Shown here: positions 28,576-37,566 of the stretch, piece after piece
How positions within the stretch are numbered: the first letter of the stretch is position 1
How the letters are laid out: each line of letters begins with the position of its first letter
Source: Planctomycetota bacterium
Lineage (GTDB): Bacteria; Planctomycetota; UBA1135; GCA-002686595
DNA: 64,000 nt
Assembly (NCBI GenBank): GCA_029259595.1
Contig: JAJDEW010000101.1
Location: 48,066-112,065 of the forward strand
Direction: 5' to 3'
The notes under the pieces: model-generated
Database searches by the model: none
What the model saw: only the letters and a program-made list of their open reading frames with translations
Told to the model about the DNA's origin: nothing
Program-made: the position numbers and the translations under genes

Positions 28576-29601
28576 TCAGCTCCCGTAGACGCCGAGAGAG
28601 GCCAGGGCGCCGGTGAGAAAGACGTTGGCGAGCGCCAGGGGCAACATCACCTTCCAACCGATCGCCATGAGCTGGTCGAAGCGAAAGCGCGGCAGGGTCC
28701 AGCGCACGAGCAGGAAGAGGAACAGGAAGAGCGAGGTCTTGGCGGCGAAGGCGCCGAGCTGGACGAACCAGGGTGCGTCGGCCCAGAAGGGAACCTCGCT
28801 GCCCCCGAGAAAGAAGGTCGTCGTGAGGCTCGCCATGACGAACATCGCGCAATACTCGCCGAGGAAGAAGAGCGCGAACTTCATCGACGAGTACTCGGTG
28901 TGGAAGCCACCGACCAGCTCCGGTTCGCACTCGGCGAAGTCGAACGGATGGCGATTGGTCTCCGCGAAGGTCGCGACGAGGAACAGCACGAAGGCGAGCG
29001 GCTGGCTCCAGATGTTCCACTGCCAGATCGCGCCCGCCTGACCCGCGACGATCTCGCGCAGGTCCAGGCTGCCGCTCATCACGACGATCGAGAGGATCGC
29101 CAGGATCATCGAGAGCTCGTAGCTGACCATCTGGGCCGAGGCGCGCAGCCCGCCCAGGAGGGAGTACTTCGAATTCGAGCTCCACCCCCCGAGGATCACG
29201 CCATACACGCCCAGTCCGCCGATCGCGACGACGTACAAGGCCGACATGTCGATGTCGGCGATCGAGAGCGTCGTTTGGACCCCCGCGATGGAGATGTCGC
29301 CCGCGAAGGGGATCACGGCCACGGTCAACATCGCCGGCACGGCCGCCAGCATCGGTGCCAACCGGAAGAGGACGGGGTTCGCGTCGCGCGGCACCACCTC
29401 CTCCTTGAAGAAGAACTTGATGCCGTCGGCGATCGGCTGCAGCGTTCCGAACGGTCCCACGCGGTTGGGGCCGATGCGCCACTGGATCCAGGCCGAGACC
29501 TTGCGTTCGGCCAGCGTCATCCCGGCTGCGACGCCGAGCATGCCGCCGTAGATCAGGCCGGCCTTCAAGAGCCACACCAAGAGGGTCGTCGAGTCGGGCA
29601 T
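28576..29601 (-). CDS. nuoH: NADH-quinone oxidoreductase subunit H
   Basis: The 341-residue protein is the membrane subunit that forms much of the quinone-binding chamber at the interface with NuoB and NuoD. Diagnostic segments are ERKVSAWIQWRIGPNRVGPF, DGIKFFFKEEVVP, ETNRHPFDFAECEPELVGGF and the terminal RFRFDQLMAIGWKVMLPLA. The ATG at 29601 overlaps the nuoG stop (TGATG). The frame extends upstream only as antiphase shadow of nuoG. Confidence 0.97.
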   Translation of the reverse strand: MPDSTTLLVWLLKAGLIYGGMLGVAAGMTLAERKVSAWIQWRIGPNRVGPFGTLQPIADGIKFFFKEEVVPRDANPVLFRLAPMLAAVPAMLTVAVIPFAGDISIAGVQTTLSIADIDMSALYVVAIGGLGVYGVILGGWSSNSKYSLLGGLRASAQMVSYELSMILAILSIVVMSGSLDLREIVAGQAGAIWQWNIWSQPLAFVLFLVATFAETNRHPFDFAECEPELVGGFHTEYSSMKFALFFLGEYCAMFVMASLTTTFFLGGSEVPFWADAPWFVQLGAFAAKTSLFLFLFLLVRWTLPRFRFDQLMAIGWKVMLPLALANVFLTGALASLGVYGS

Positions 29602-31061
29602 CAGGCTCGGACCTCCGCCCCGGCGTCGAGCCGTTCCTGGACCGCGCGCAGGCTGCGCTCGAGCGGGGGAACGCCGTCCGGCGCGGCCTTCGCGATCGCG
29701 AGCCGACCCGGATGCCCGTCGACGTTGATCCAGGTCCCCGTGCGCTCCGACGCATCCGGGACGCCCAGAGCGCCGCGCAGAGCAGGCGCCGCATAGGCCC
29801 GGGTGTCGAGCAAGAAGAGGCGGATCGAACGCGGCAAGGCGGCCAGCGCTTCGGGAGTGACCAGCTCGCCGACGCTCTCGCCGACGAGGACGACGCACGT
29901 GGCTCCCGCAAGCATGGTGGAAACGTCGGCGGCCTCCACGGCTTCGAAGCCGAGCTCCGTGAGCCCACGGCGATTCGGACACGGGTCGCCGGTGTGCAGG
30001 AAGTCGTCCCGCAGGTCGGTATCCGCGGCGGGGGAGACGAAGCGCGTCGTTGCGCCCGTGGCCTGCGCGAGGTCGCGCACCAGCTCGCCTTCCTCGACCG
30101 TGAGCCAGGGCGACACGAGCAAGACGTGCTCGCCCTTGCGCCGAAGGTTCTCGGCCAGATCGTCGAAGACACGCTCGAGCGACTTGGGCTCCAGGCCCTG
30201 CGCGCCACGCAGGAAGCCGCCCACCAGACGGTCGTCGGCGTTGAAGCGATCGAAGGCGAAGCGACCGTGGTCGCACATCCACCACTTGTTCTTGTCCTTG
30301 TCGTAGCGCGGGCGGACGCGCTTCACCTCGCGCCGGCGCAGGACCTCGATGCTGATCGAGCAGCCTCGGCTGCACTCGCCGCAGGTCGACGGGTGCTTGT
30401 CGAGGTTCCAGACGCGAGCCTGGAAGCGGAACTTCTTCAGGGTCAGCGCGCCGACGGGGCAGATGTCGGCGATGTTGCCCTGGTAGTTGCCGTGCAACGG
30501 GCGGTCCGCGAAGGTCGAGATGACCGAGCGCGAGCCCAGACCGGCGACCGTGAGCTGCGGTTGCTTAGCGACGTCCTCGTAGAAGCGCACGCAGCGGCTG
30601 CACAGGATGCAGCGCTCCTGGTCCAACAGGATCGTGTCCCCCAGGCTCTTGCGCTTCTCGAGCTTGCGGCGCGGCTCGACCGAGCGGCCTTCGCCTTGTC
30701 CCTCGCTGAAGGAGTAATCCTGGAGATCACACTCGCCGGCCTTGTCGCAGATAGGACAGTCGAGCGGGTGGTTCTTGAGCAGGAATTCGAGGCACTGGCG
30801 ACGCGCATCGTGCGCGCCGGGGGCCTCGGTGTTGACCACCATCCCCTCGGAGACCGGTGTCCGGCAGGCGACGACGACGCGCGGTGGCATCTCGCCCATC
30901 TTCACCTCGACCTGGCAGATGCGGCACGAGCCGACCGGCGTCAGTCCGGGGTGATAGCAGTACATCGGCACGAGCTCTTCGGCGTGCTCGTGGCAGGCGG
31001 CGATGAGCGGACGCTTCGGGTCCGCCTCGACTTCGCGCCCGTTGATCGTGATCTTGGTCAC
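29601..31061 (-). CDS. nuoG: NADH-quinone oxidoreductase subunit G, short form
   Basis: This iron-sulfur subunit has 486 residues, well below the 680-900 of most NuoG proteins. The N-terminal half is complete: the 2Fe-2S ligands (YCYHPGLTPVGSCRICQVEV and later C), the His-containing N5 region (HPLDCPICDKAGECDLQDY), and N4 ligands (CILCSRCVRFYEDV and DICPVGAL). The N7-type set CGECSRGC with a further Cys 28 residues on is also kept. The molybdopterin-oxidoreductase-like C-terminal region is cut to about 200 residues. The start is GTG 31061, overlapping the nuoF stop. Neighbouring genes are intact, so the shortening is likely real rather than a frameshift. Confidence 0.94.
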   Translation of the reverse strand: MTKITINGREVEADPKRPLIAACHEHAEELVPMYCYHPGLTPVGSCRICQVEVKMGEMPPRVVVACRTPVSEGMVVNTEAPGAHDARRQCLEFLLKNHPLDCPICDKAGECDLQDYSFSEGQGEGRSVEPRRKLEKRKSLGDTILLDQERCILCSRCVRFYEDVAKQPQLTVAGLGSRSVISTFADRPLHGNYQGNIADICPVGALTLKKFRFQARVWNLDKHPSTCGECSRGCSISIEVLRRREVKRVRPRYDKDKNKWWMCDHGRFAFDRFNADDRLVGGFLRGAQGLEPKSLERVFDDLAENLRRKGEHVLLVSPWLTVEEGELVRDLAQATGATTRFVSPAADTDLRDDFLHTGDPCPNRRGLTELGFEAVEAADVSTMLAGATCVVLVGESVGELVTPEALAALPRSIRLFLLDTRAYAAPALRGALGVPDASERTGTWINVDGHPGRLAIAKAAPDGVPPLERSLRAVQERLDAGAEVRA

Positions 31062-32389
31062 GCGTTCACCTCGACCTGTTTGCGAGCTGACGTCGAGTCG
31101 TCACCGCCGCGCAGCGGGCAACCCTTGTGGGTGACGTGGGCTTCCATCTCGTCGCGGAAGTGCTTCACGATGGCATGGGTGGGGATGGCGGCGGCGTCGG
31201 CCAGCGCACAGATCGTCTTGCCGGGGGCCATGCCCGAGGCGAGGCTCGAGAGCAACTCGACGTCCTCCAGGCGACCCTGTCCGTGTTCGAGTCGCCTGAA
31301 GATCTGGTGCAGCCATTCCGTGCCTTCACGGCACTGGCTGCACTGCCCGCAACTCTCGTGTTCGTAGAAGCGCGAGATGACCTCCATCGAGCGCACCGTA
31401 CAGGCCGTCTCGTCGAGCATCATCATCGCCGCCGTGCCGAGCATCGAGCCGGCTTCCTTGAGCGAGTCGTGGTCCATCGCGACGCCGATCATCGAGGCCG
31501 GCAGGAACCCGGTCGACGAACCGCCGGGGATCCAGGCCTTCAGCTGGCGGCCCTTCCAGATGCCGCCGGCGAAGTCGTCGAGGATCTCCTTGGCGCTGAG
31601 GCCGAGCGGGAGCTCGTACACACCGGGTCGCACGACGTGGCCGGAGATGCCGACGAGGATGTTGCCGGGACTCTTCTCGGTGCCCATCGACTTGAACCAG
31701 TCGGCCCCGCGCAGGATCACGTACGGGACGTTCTGCAGGGTCTCGACGTTGTTGACGGTCGTCGGCTGGCCCCACAGGCCGAAGCCGGCGGGGAAGGGGG
31801 GCTTCGGTCGCGGGTGTCCGCGCTTGCCCTCGAGGCTCTCCATCAGCCCCGTCTCCTCGCCGCAGATGTAGGCGCCCGCGCCCTTGTGCATCCAGATCTC
31901 GCAGTCGAAGCCCGAGCCGAGGATGTCCTTGCCGACGAGGCCCGCGCGACGCGCTTCGTCGATCGCGGCGGCGACGCGATCGTAGGAGTGGCGATATTCG
32001 CCGCGGACGTAGATGTAAGCCGCGCCGACCCGCATCGCGTAGCAGGCGATCAGGATGCCCTCGATCAAGCCGTGCGGATCCTCGTCCATCAGGACGCGGT
32101 CCTTGCACGTGCCGGGCTCGGATTCGTCGGCGTTGACGGCCAGGTAGCGCGAGCGCTTGTCCTTCTCCGGATCCGGCATGAAGCTCCACTTCAGACCGGT
32201 GGGAAAGCCCGCGCCGCCACGTCCGCGCAGGCCCGAGTCCTTCACGAGCTGGATGACCTGACCGGGCGTGAAGCCGCCCTTCAGGACCTTCTCGAGCGCC
32301 TGGTAGCCTTCGTTTTCGCGGTACACGTCGAGCGTGTGCGAATCGGCCAGGCCGCTGCGGTTCAAGAGGTAGGTTTCGTACTTGCTCAC
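31058..32389 (-). CDS. nuoF: NADH-quinone oxidoreductase subunit F (NADH/FMN-binding)
   Basis: This 443-residue subunit binds NADH, FMN and the 4Fe-4S cluster N3, the entry point for electrons. Visible signatures are GLRGRGGAGFPTGLKWSFM (FMN/NADH), AYICGEETGLMESLEGKRG, and ESCGQCSQCREGTEW with the fourth ligand in KTICALAD. The GTG at 32389 overlaps the nuoE stop as GTGA. Its C-terminal tail after HKGCPLRGG is short and polar. Confidence 0.97.
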   Translation of the reverse strand: MSKYETYLLNRSGLADSHTLDVYRENEGYQALEKVLKGGFTPGQVIQLVKDSGLRGRGGAGFPTGLKWSFMPDPEKDKRSRYLAVNADESEPGTCKDRVLMDEDPHGLIEGILIACYAMRVGAAYIYVRGEYRHSYDRVAAAIDEARRAGLVGKDILGSGFDCEIWMHKGAGAYICGEETGLMESLEGKRGHPRPKPPFPAGFGLWGQPTTVNNVETLQNVPYVILRGADWFKSMGTEKSPGNILVGISGHVVRPGVYELPLGLSAKEILDDFAGGIWKGRQLKAWIPGGSSTGFLPASMIGVAMDHDSLKEAGSMLGTAAMMMLDETACTVRSMEVISRFYEHESCGQCSQCREGTEWLHQIFRRLEHGQGRLEDVELLSSLASGMAPGKTICALADAAAIPTHAIVKHFRDEMEAHVTHKGCPLRGGDDSTSARKQVEVNA

Positions 32390-32934
32390 GCCATGCCCCC
32401 GAGGATGCGCTCGACGTCCTCTTCGGAGAGGTTCTCGTGGTAGATGCCGTCGACGTCCATCATCGGCGCGGCGGTGCAGGCGCCCTGGCACTCGAGCCGA
32501 ACGACCGTGAAACGCTGGTCCGCGGAGGTGCCGCCCGGCTCGCAGCCGGTGACGCTGCACGCACGCGCGAGGATGTCTTCGGCCCCGCGCAGGTCGCAGG
32601 CGATGTTGTGGCACACCCCGACGACGTGGCGCCCGACCGGACGCAGGTGGAACATGGGGTAGAAGGAGGCGACGCCGAAGACTTCGACGGGCTCGAGTCC
32701 GAAGAGCTCCGCACAGGCCTCCAGCATGTCGGGCGTGAGCCAGCCGCCGAGCTCCTCCTGGCAGCGGTGCAGAGCCGGGATCAGAGCCGCGCGGCGCTCG
32801 GGGTAGTGGGTGGCCAGTTCTTCGAACTCGCGCACGAGTGCCTCGGGGAGCACGGGCGCAGGAGCCTCCGGGGACACGGCAACGTCCGGTTCCGCGTCGT
32901 CGGAGAAGAGCGACGCGTCGTTCGTGTCGTTCAT
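32386..32934 (-). CDS. nuoE: NADH-quinone oxidoreductase subunit E (2Fe-2S)
   Basis: The 182-residue thioredoxin-like subunit holds the 2Fe-2S cluster N1a next to the FMN of NuoF. Ligands are in CHNIACDLRG and CQGACTAAPMM. The FYPMFHLRPVG segment is also typical. An N-terminal Asp/Glu/Pro-rich extension of about 30 residues precedes the conserved helical domain. The ATG at 32934 overlaps the nuoD stop as ATGA. Confidence 0.96.
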   Translation of the reverse strand: MNDTNDASLFSDDAEPDVAVSPEAPAPVLPEALVREFEELATHYPERRAALIPALHRCQEELGGWLTPDMLEACAELFGLEPVEVFGVASFYPMFHLRPVGRHVVGVCHNIACDLRGAEDILARACSVTGCEPGGTSADQRFTVVRLECQGACTAAPMMDVDGIYHENLSEEDVERILGGMA

Positions 32935-34169
32935 CGATCCACCTCGCCCATGACGAAGTCGAGGCTTCCGATGATCGCGACCATGTCCGAGAACAGACGT
33001 CGGTTCGCGAGCAGCGGGATGGCCTGCACGTTGTAGAGCCCGGGCGCGCGGATGTGGCAGCGCACGGGCATGCTCGAGCCGTCCGAGACGACGAAGAAGC
33101 CGAGCTCGCCCTTGCTCGATTCGATGCCCTGGTAGGCCTCGCCCTTCGGCAAGCGCAGGTCGGTCACGATCTTGAATTGGAAGATCAGCTCCTCCATCGA
33201 GGTCATGACCTTCTCTTTCGGCGGCAGGACGTAGCGGCGGTCCTCGGTCAGGACCTCGCCGCCGCGCGTCTCGCGCAGGCGATCGAGCGCTTGCATGGCG
33301 ATGCGCGTCGATTGACGCATTTCCTCGACGCGCACGAGGTAGCGGTCGTAGCAGTCGCCGACCGTTCCCACCGCGACCTCGAAGTCGTAGTCCTCGTAGC
33401 CGCTGTAGGGCTCGGCCTTGCGCAGGTCGTGGGCGATGCCCGCGCCGCGCAGGTTGGGCCCCGTCAGAGCCCAGGCGCGCGCGTCGTCGGGCGTGATGAT
33501 GCCGACGTCGCGGTTGCGGTCGTACCAGATGCGGTTGCCGGTCAGCATCGTTTCGAAGCCGTCCACCGCCGCGGGGAAGCCCTCGAGGAATTCCCGCAAC
33601 ATGCCTTCGACGCCTTCGTCCACGTCGGCGAACACGCCGCCGATCCGGACGTAGGTGTTGTTCATCCGGTGCCCGGTATAGGCGTCCAGGATGCTGTAGA
33701 TCTTCTCGCGCTCCTTGAAGCAGTTGAAGAACATCGAGACCGCGCCCAGGTCGATCGCCGTCGTTCCCAGATAGATCAGGTGCGCCGCGATGCGGCTGAC
33801 CTCCATCAGAAGCACGCGTACGATCTGGCCGCGCTCCGGCACGACGATCCCGGCCAGCTTCTCGAGCGCCAGCGCGTATCCGATGTTGTTCATCAGCGGC
33901 TGGACGTAGTCGAGGCGGTCGGTGTGGGGGAAGAACTTGGCCCAACCGAGGCTCTCGCAGGTCTTCTCCTTGCCGCGATGCAGGTAGCCGACTTCGGGCT
34001 CGACGTTGTGCATCGTCTCGCCGTCGAGGTCGATCAGGATGCGCAGCACGCCGTGCGTGGCCGGGTGCTGGGGTCCCATGCTGAGGTGCATGAGCTCGCC
34101 GTGCACCGGATCGTCGGATTCGATCTCCTCGGGCGTGCTCGGTCGGTACTCGAAGGTCTGCGGGCTCAT
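32931..34169 (-). CDS. nuoD: NADH-quinone oxidoreductase subunit D
   Basis: The 412-residue 49-kDa-type subunit forms, with NuoB, the quinone reduction site. The quinone-binding His and neighbouring residues are in MGPQHPATHGVLRILIDLDG, followed by EVGYLHRGKEKTCE and the closing LDFVMGEVDR. It is a separate protein, not fused to NuoC as in Escherichia coli. The ATG at 34169 overlaps the nuoC stop (ATGA). Confidence 0.97.
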   Translation of the reverse strand: MSPQTFEYRPSTPEEIESDDPVHGELMHLSMGPQHPATHGVLRILIDLDGETMHNVEPEVGYLHRGKEKTCESLGWAKFFPHTDRLDYVQPLMNNIGYALALEKLAGIVVPERGQIVRVLLMEVSRIAAHLIYLGTTAIDLGAVSMFFNCFKEREKIYSILDAYTGHRMNNTYVRIGGVFADVDEGVEGMLREFLEGFPAAVDGFETMLTGNRIWYDRNRDVGIITPDDARAWALTGPNLRGAGIAHDLRKAEPYSGYEDYDFEVAVGTVGDCYDRYLVRVEEMRQSTRIAMQALDRLRETRGGEVLTEDRRYVLPPKEKVMTSMEELIFQFKIVTDLRLPKGEAYQGIESSKGELGFFVVSDGSSMPVRCHIRAPGLYNVQAIPLLANRRLFSDMVAIIGSLDFVMGEVDR

Positions 34170-34723
34170 CGCGCTGCCTCCGGATCGAATTCCCGGCGGC
34201 GTTCGGCGTCCCACTCGCGGTACAGGCGATCGGGCTCGATGCCCTGGTGGGGGAAGTCCTTGCGCAACGGGTGGTAGATGTAGCCCTCCGGCATGAGCAG
34301 GCGCTTCAGGCCGGCGTGACCGTCGAAGCGGACCCCGAACATGTCGAAGCACTCGCGCTCCATGTAGGCGGCGCCAGGCCAGAGCGCGATGCAGCTCGGC
34401 ACGCTGGCCGCCTCTTCGGTCACCGCGGTCTTCACGCGCACCCGGTCGGTGTGGGCGATCGAGTAGAGCTGATGCACGACTTCGAAGCGCGGCGTCGCGG
34501 GAGCAAGGTCGACGGCGGTCACGAAGGTGACCGTATCGAAGCCGCCGCGCTCCTTCAGGCGCGTGAGCACGTCGGTGAGCTCGTCCGGTCGAACCAGGAT
34601 GCAAGGCGTCGCGTCGCGCACCTCGGCGGTCTTGGCGCGCGTTCCTTCGAGCGCACCGGCGATGCGGGCCATGGTGGCCGTGCGACGCTCGTCGCGCGCC
34701 GCTTTCATCGTTTCCTCGCTCAT
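34166..34723 (-). CDS. nuoC: NADH-quinone oxidoreductase subunit C
   Basis: The 185-residue 30-kDa-type subunit is an accessory structural part of the peripheral arm. Its family hallmark is [20 protein letters not shown] followed by [19 protein letters not shown]. The N-terminal 35 residues are charged and poorly conserved. The ATG at 34723 overlaps the nuoB stop (ATGA), and its own stop overlaps the nuoD start. Confidence 0.96.
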   Translation of the reverse strand: MSEETMKAARDERRTATMARIAGALEGTRAKTAEVRDATPCILVRPDELTDVLTRLKERGGFDTVTFVTAVDLAPATPRFEVVHQLYSIAHTDRVRVKTAVTEEAASVPSCIALWPGAAYMERECFDMFGVRFDGHAGLKRLLMPEGYIYHPLRKDFPHQGIEPDRLYREWDAERRREFDPEAAR

Positions 34724-35364
34724 GCCTTGGCCTCCGGCTCGCCGTGCGCGACGGAGCCCCGGCGCGCGCGCGGGTCGTGAGGGTGCAGATCGAGCTTGGA
34801 CTTGTCGACCGCCGCGTTGGGCTGGTAGGTGCGCTGGTCCGTGCCGCGGTCGTCGATCACGTCCGGTCCCCCGAAGATGTCCTTCAGGGGGCTCTCGCGC
34901 TCGATCTTCTTCTGCAGCTTGAGCAGCGCGTCGATCACCGCATCGGGCCGCGGCGGACAGCCCGGCACATAGATGTCGACCGGCAGGATCGAGTCGATCC
35001 CCTGGACCACGGCGTAGGAGTCGTACATGCCGCCCGTCGACGAGCAGACGCCCATCGCGATGACCCACTTGGGCTCGGGCATCTGGTCGTAGATCGTGCG
35101 CGCGGCTTGGGCCATCTTCCAGGTCAGCGTGCCGGCGACGATCATCACGTCGCACTGGCGCGGACTGAAGCGGGCTGCCTCGGCGCCGAAGCGCGCGATG
35201 TCGAACTTCGGACCGATCATGGCCATCAGCTCGATCCCGCAGCAGGAGAGTCCGAGCGGCATCGGCCACAGACTGTTCTTGCGGCCCCAGTTGACGACCG
35301 CGTTGATCTGCGTCGTGAAGAAGCCACCCTCGGAAGAGGTGTCGGCAGGTGTCAGCGATCCCAT
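34720..35364 (-). CDS. nuoB: NADH-quinone oxidoreductase subunit B
   Basis: This 214-residue subunit carries the last 4Fe-4S cluster, N2, which reduces quinone. The tandem cysteines are in [15 protein letters not shown]; the other ligands are in [16 protein letters not shown] and [11 protein letters not shown]. The C-terminal 40 residues form a polar extension. The ATG at 35364 overlaps the end of nuoA by 13 bases. Confidence 0.97.
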   Translation of the reverse strand: MGSLTPADTSSEGGFFTTQINAVVNWGRKNSLWPMPLGLSCCGIELMAMIGPKFDIARFGAEAARFSPRQCDVMIVAGTLTWKMAQAARTIYDQMPEPKWVIAMGVCSSTGGMYDSYAVVQGIDSILPVDIYVPGCPPRPDAVIDALLKLQKKIERESPLKDIFGGPDVIDDRGTDQRTYQPNAAVDKSKLDLHPHDPRARRGSVAHGEPEAKA

Positions 35365-35726
35365 GTCAGGCCTCCCTTGCGCCAGACGTAGGCCAGCCCG
35401 ATGCCGAGGACCAGCACGAATCCGACGACCTCGGCGAAGACCGTCGCGCCGACGCCCTGGGCCGCGAACGAGCGCGCCGCGACCGCCCAGGGCACCAGGA
35501 GGAGCGACTCCACGTCGAACAGGATGAACAGCACCGCGACCAGGTAGAAGTGGATTGACAGGCGCAGACGCGCGTCGCCGACGCCGGTGGCCCCGCACTC
35601 GTAGGCGTCCGCCTTGCCGAGCGCGATGCGACGCCGTCCGAGGAGCTCGCTGATCAACACGTTGAACAGCGCGAACCCCAGGACGAGGCCGAGCAGAATG
35701 AGAATCGGGGCGTAGTCGAGGAGCAT
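35352..35726 (-). CDS. nuoA: NADH-quinone oxidoreductase subunit A
   Basis: The 124-residue, three-helix membrane subunit is the first gene of the nuoA-N operon. The loop signature is [20 protein letters not shown], containing the conserved Cys of the quinone-site loop, followed by [19 protein letters not shown]. The ATG at 35726 places the first helix directly after the start, as in homologues. No Shine-Dalgarno is seen. The operon promoter should lie in the 250-base gap between this gene and the VWA-type gene upstream; I could not pick out clear -35/-10 boxes. Confidence 0.95.
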   Translation of the reverse strand: MLLDYAPILILLGLVLGFALFNVLISELLGRRRIALGKADAYECGATGVGDARLRLSIHFYLVAVLFILFDVESLLLVPWAVAARSFAAQGVGATVFAEVVGFVLVLGIGLAYVWRKGGLTWDR

Positions 35727-35934
35727 CGCGGTCGTGAGCGGTCGGGCCCCCGCTCCGGTAGGCCGGTGGGGGACGGCGCGGGCAAGCGGTCGCCGGAGGA
35801 CCCCGTCTCCTTGATGATTCGGGAGCATCCCGGCCGCCGGGTGGTCTCGTCGCAGAGTCTAGCGATCCGGACCGTCGCCCCGAAAGCGCTCCCCCGGTTC
35901 CGAGCTCCGAAAATCCCGCGCTGGCATCGGACTT

Positions 35935-35946
35935 GACCGCGCGGTC
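35935..35946. promoter_or_regulatory. 12-bp palindrome upstream of nuoA
   Basis: GACCGCGCGGTC is a perfect palindrome in the 250-base gap between the VWA-type gene and nuoA, about 210 bases before the nuoA start. It may be an operator or, as RNA, a weak terminator for the upstream operon. Short GC palindromes arise often by chance in this DNA. Confidence 0.22.
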
Positions 35947-35976
35947 AGCGGCGGACGCGGTCGTTCCTCGCGCGCG

Positions 35977-37500
35977 CTATTGCACGCGGAGGAAATGGCC
36001 GCCGGTCGCGTCGGCCAGCGCGCGCAGCGTACCGTCGCCTTGGGTCCCGATGAGGACGCCATGAAAGACGAGCTGGACGGAGTCGTTCCAGCGCGTGAGC
36101 CAGGGGCGCACCCAGCGCGAGCCCTCGGCGGTGGCACCGTCGCACAGGAGGACGACGGTGTCGACCTCGATCTCGTCGGGGTCGGGGGAGCCGTCGCGCG
36201 CGAGCTCGAGTCCGGCCCGCAGACCCTCGAACAGCCGGGTCGCACCATCGGGACGCTTGGCGCGGAGCCAGCCCTCGACCGCGCGGCGGTTCGATTCGGT
36301 GGCCTGGACGAGGTGCGAACGCCAGCGGATGCCCCGGTCGCCGAAGAGCACGACGTTGAACCGGGTCTCGGGCCCCGATTGCTCGAGGAAGGCTGCCAAC
36401 TGCTCGATCGCCTCCTCGAAGCGCTGGTGCCCGCCGGTTCCGAAGGGGGATCCCATGCTCTTGGAGCGGTCGAGGACGAACAGCACCCGATCGGTCTCCA
36501 CCGGCAGGCCGAAGAAGACCGCGCGCGAGAGCTCGTCCGGGACGTCGGCCTCCTGCGCCAGCTGGATCGACCCGGCGCGGACCGCTTTCCACCACGCGCG
36601 CCAGCGTTTCGGCTCGCGTCCGAGGGTGCGACCCGAGCGCCGGCTGAGCTCCCGAAGGATGTCGCTTTCGACGCGGCGCGACGAGCGTCCCGTCGTCGCG
36701 CGCTGGCGCCAGACGCTGAGGCTCTCGATCAGGAGCGGAACGGCCAGCTCGGCCGGGAGCAGGGGCACGAGCTGGGTTCCGCGGATCGCGCCCCGCCAGT
36801 CCTCGGAGACCAGGAGGCGACCCGTGACGCCGCGCAAGCGATCGAGCGCCAGCGGTCCGAGGTCCGCGCGCGTCGTCTCGAAGTGGTCGCGGATGGCGGC
36901 GAAGGAGAGCTCCGCGTGCTCGAGCCGCTCCAGGAAGAACAGGTGCACGGAAGGATCCGGCCAGCCGGAGAGGGCCCGCAACGCCTCGAGTCGAACGCGC
37001 GCCTGTGGCGCGCGGCCCGCGGACAGAAGCGCCGCGAGGGCCGGCGGGTCGCGCCGCCCGGCCAACAGGCGCAAGACGGCCACGCGCCGCTCCTCGCTGG
37101 CGGAACGGCGCAGCACTCCGGCCAGGTGACGCGCGAGGTGTCCTCCGTCGGGTTCTTCGAACTGACGGGCGAGCGCCTCCCGGCCCTGTTCGAAGACCGG
37201 GGTGAACGTCTCGAAGCCGGGCTCGCGCCCGGGCGGGGCGAGTCCCGCCTCCATGAGGTCCAGGAGGCCCTCGTACAGGGCGAGTCGGGGCGCCGAGCCG
37301 TTCGCGGTCCAGATCCTGAGGTCGCCGAGCACGGCCTCGAGCTCACCGATCTCCTCGAGATCGAGGTCGTGACGGGAGCGCCGAAAGCGCGCCGTCCAGA
37401 CCGCGAGCTTCTCGAGCGGATCGGCGCGCGGACCGCTGCTGGCCACGGGGACCGCGCTCGAGGCGGTGAAGAGAACCGAGAGGAGGAGAGAACAGAGCAC
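35977..37500 (-). CDS. Secreted HEAT-like / von Willebrand factor A protein
   Basis: The GTG at 37500 starts a signal peptide (MLCSLLLSVLFTASSAVPVA) of a 507-residue protein. Residues about 60-250 are helical with Leu/Ala/Arg-rich HEAT-type repeats (RRVAVLRLLAGRRDPPALAA). From about 335 a VWA domain is clear: the MIDAS motif Asp344-x-Ser346-x-Ser348 in FVLDRSKSMGSPFG, then GATRLFEGLRAG and TVVLLCDGATAEGS. VWA domains bind metal and mediate protein-protein contact. A large share of related proteins are exported by planctomycete-like bacteria, but the role is unknown. It is the last gene of the radical SAM operon, 66 bases after the cytochrome gene. Confidence 0.85.
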   Translation of the reverse strand: MLCSLLLSVLFTASSAVPVASSGPRADPLEKLAVWTARFRRSRHDLDLEEIGELEAVLGDLRIWTANGSAPRLALYEGLLDLMEAGLAPPGREPGFETFTPVFEQGREALARQFEEPDGGHLARHLAGVLRRSASEERRVAVLRLLAGRRDPPALAALLSAGRAPQARVRLEALRALSGWPDPSVHLFFLERLEHAELSFAAIRDHFETTRADLGPLALDRLRGVTGRLLVSEDWRGAIRGTQLVPLLPAELAVPLLIESLSVWRQRATTGRSSRRVESDILRELSRRSGRTLGREPKRWRAWWKAVRAGSIQLAQEADVPDELSRAVFFGLPVETDRVLFVLDRSKSMGSPFGTGGHQRFEEAIEQLAAFLEQSGPETRFNVVLFGDRGIRWRSHLVQATESNRRAVEGWLRAKRPDGATRLFEGLRAGLELARDGSPDPDEIEVDTVVLLCDGATAEGSRWVRPWLTRWNDSVQLVFHGVLIGTQGDGTLRALADATGGHFLRVQ

Positions 37501-37566
37501 GGGACGCCCGGTCTACCCGCCGGCGACGACCAGGGCTACCTGTGGCGCCCGGGAACCGCCCGCGGA

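Noticed and set aside
35934..35946. GACCGCGCGGTC as a strong terminator of the radical SAM operon
   Set aside because: The palindrome has no loop and no U-tract, so it cannot form a normal terminator hairpin; it is listed only as a weak regulatory candidate.
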